From assembly GCA_016192105.1 (NCBI GenBank), contig JACPUV010000023.1, forward strand, positions 116,209 to 180,208: a DNA stretch of 64,000 nucleotides, written 5' to 3'. Positions 63,879 to 64,000 of the stretch are shown here, in pieces (the stretch's first letter is position 1; every line of letters starts with the position of its first letter). Made by a program: the position numbers and the translations under genes. Under the pieces are notes generated by a model. The model ran no database searches. It was not told the DNA's origin and saw only the letters and a program-made list of their open reading frames with translations. This DNA comes from Sphingobacteriales bacterium. GTDB taxonomy: Bacteria; Bacteroidota; Bacteroidia; Chitinophagales; Chitinophagaceae.

Positions 63879-64000
63879 TGACCACCTCTTTCCGGTCGAA
63901 CCTGACCACCTGATTCCGGAGTAAACTGACCACCTGTTTCCGGAGCAAACTGACCACCCCCTGCTGCCTCATTTTAAAGGTTGTTTTACTGGCCATAATA
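63879..64000. mobile_element. Terminus of an IS21-family-like insertion sequence (partial)
   Basis: TGACCACC occurs at 63879, 63903, 63927 and 63951, exactly 24 bases apart. The first three are followed by related TTCCGG-containing stretches (CTTTCCGGTCGAACC, TGATTCCGGAGTAAAC, TGTTTCCGGAGCAAAC). Multiple short terminal repeats of this size are the mark of IS21-family ends. The transposase genes lie beyond the window. The junction with the RHS gene is between about 63860 and 63879, where the RHS reading frame stops. Confidence 0.75.

Noticed and set aside
63879..63958. CRISPR-like 24-base repeats at the right end
   Set aside because: The period is too short for repeat plus spacer and the intervening bases are themselves related (TTCCGG core), as in IS21-type ends.

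Overview
The window is a chromosomal segment of a glycan-degrading Bacteroidota bacterium, most likely a member of the Chitinophagaceae. This rests on two SusC/SusD pairs, lipoboxes followed by charged or Asn-rich tails, a type IX secretion sorting domain, an ECF sigma/FecR pair, Bacteroidota-type -7 boxes (TAnnTTTG), a 5'-truncated RHS protein of a Bacteroidota type, and GH144 enzymes, a family founded on a Chitinophaga endo-beta-1,2-glucanase. The assignment is by protein recognition only; no search was run.

Layout. 1-970: housekeeping end of a nusA-rimP operon and a small membrane protein. 1015-15242: polysaccharide utilisation locus A on the minus strand (SusC, SusD, two PKD-type surface lipoproteins, two GH16 laminarinase-like enzymes, one GH3). 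Its divergent neighbour on the plus strand is a one-piece membrane regulator: sensor propeller, one transmembrane helix, coiled coil and HTH. 15305-41261: locus B on the minus strand, starting at an ECF sigma factor and FecR anti-sigma. It continues through an STN-type SusC, SusD, a LamG lipoprotein, a large FG-GAP/UnbV lipoprotein, two GH30, three tandem GH144, a DoxX membrane protein, a GMC oxidoreductase, a GH43-like protein, an SGNH esterase and a second GH3. Together the two loci look like a 40-kb beta-glucan supercluster covering beta-1,3 (GH16), beta-1,6-type (GH30) and beta-1,2 (GH144) linkages, with GH3 enzymes finishing to glucose.

41356-44556: a CAT-anticodon tRNA followed by a long palindrome, an outer-membrane barrel protein, a 0.5-kb higher-order tandem repeat, a THUMP methyltransferase and a MazG-like protein. 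44656-57161: a visibly more AT-rich accessory block. It holds a T9SS cargo protein, an adhesin-head/S74-chaperone protein, a kelch protein sharing its N-terminal module, a seven-bladed repeat lipoprotein, a row of orphan lipoproteins with one decayed duplicate, and a LuxR-type two-component system. 57691-59814: an AraC regulator and an S41 peptidase-like protein. 60085-64000: an RHS protein with a lipase-like C-terminus and a partner lipoprotein. The RHS gene is cut at its 5' end by the terminus of what looks like an IS21-family element that runs off the window.

The strongest candidates for something not yet described are the GH144 triplet combined with GMC/DoxX and UnbV proteins in one ECF-controlled locus, and the RHS lipase-like domain with its lipoprotein partner.
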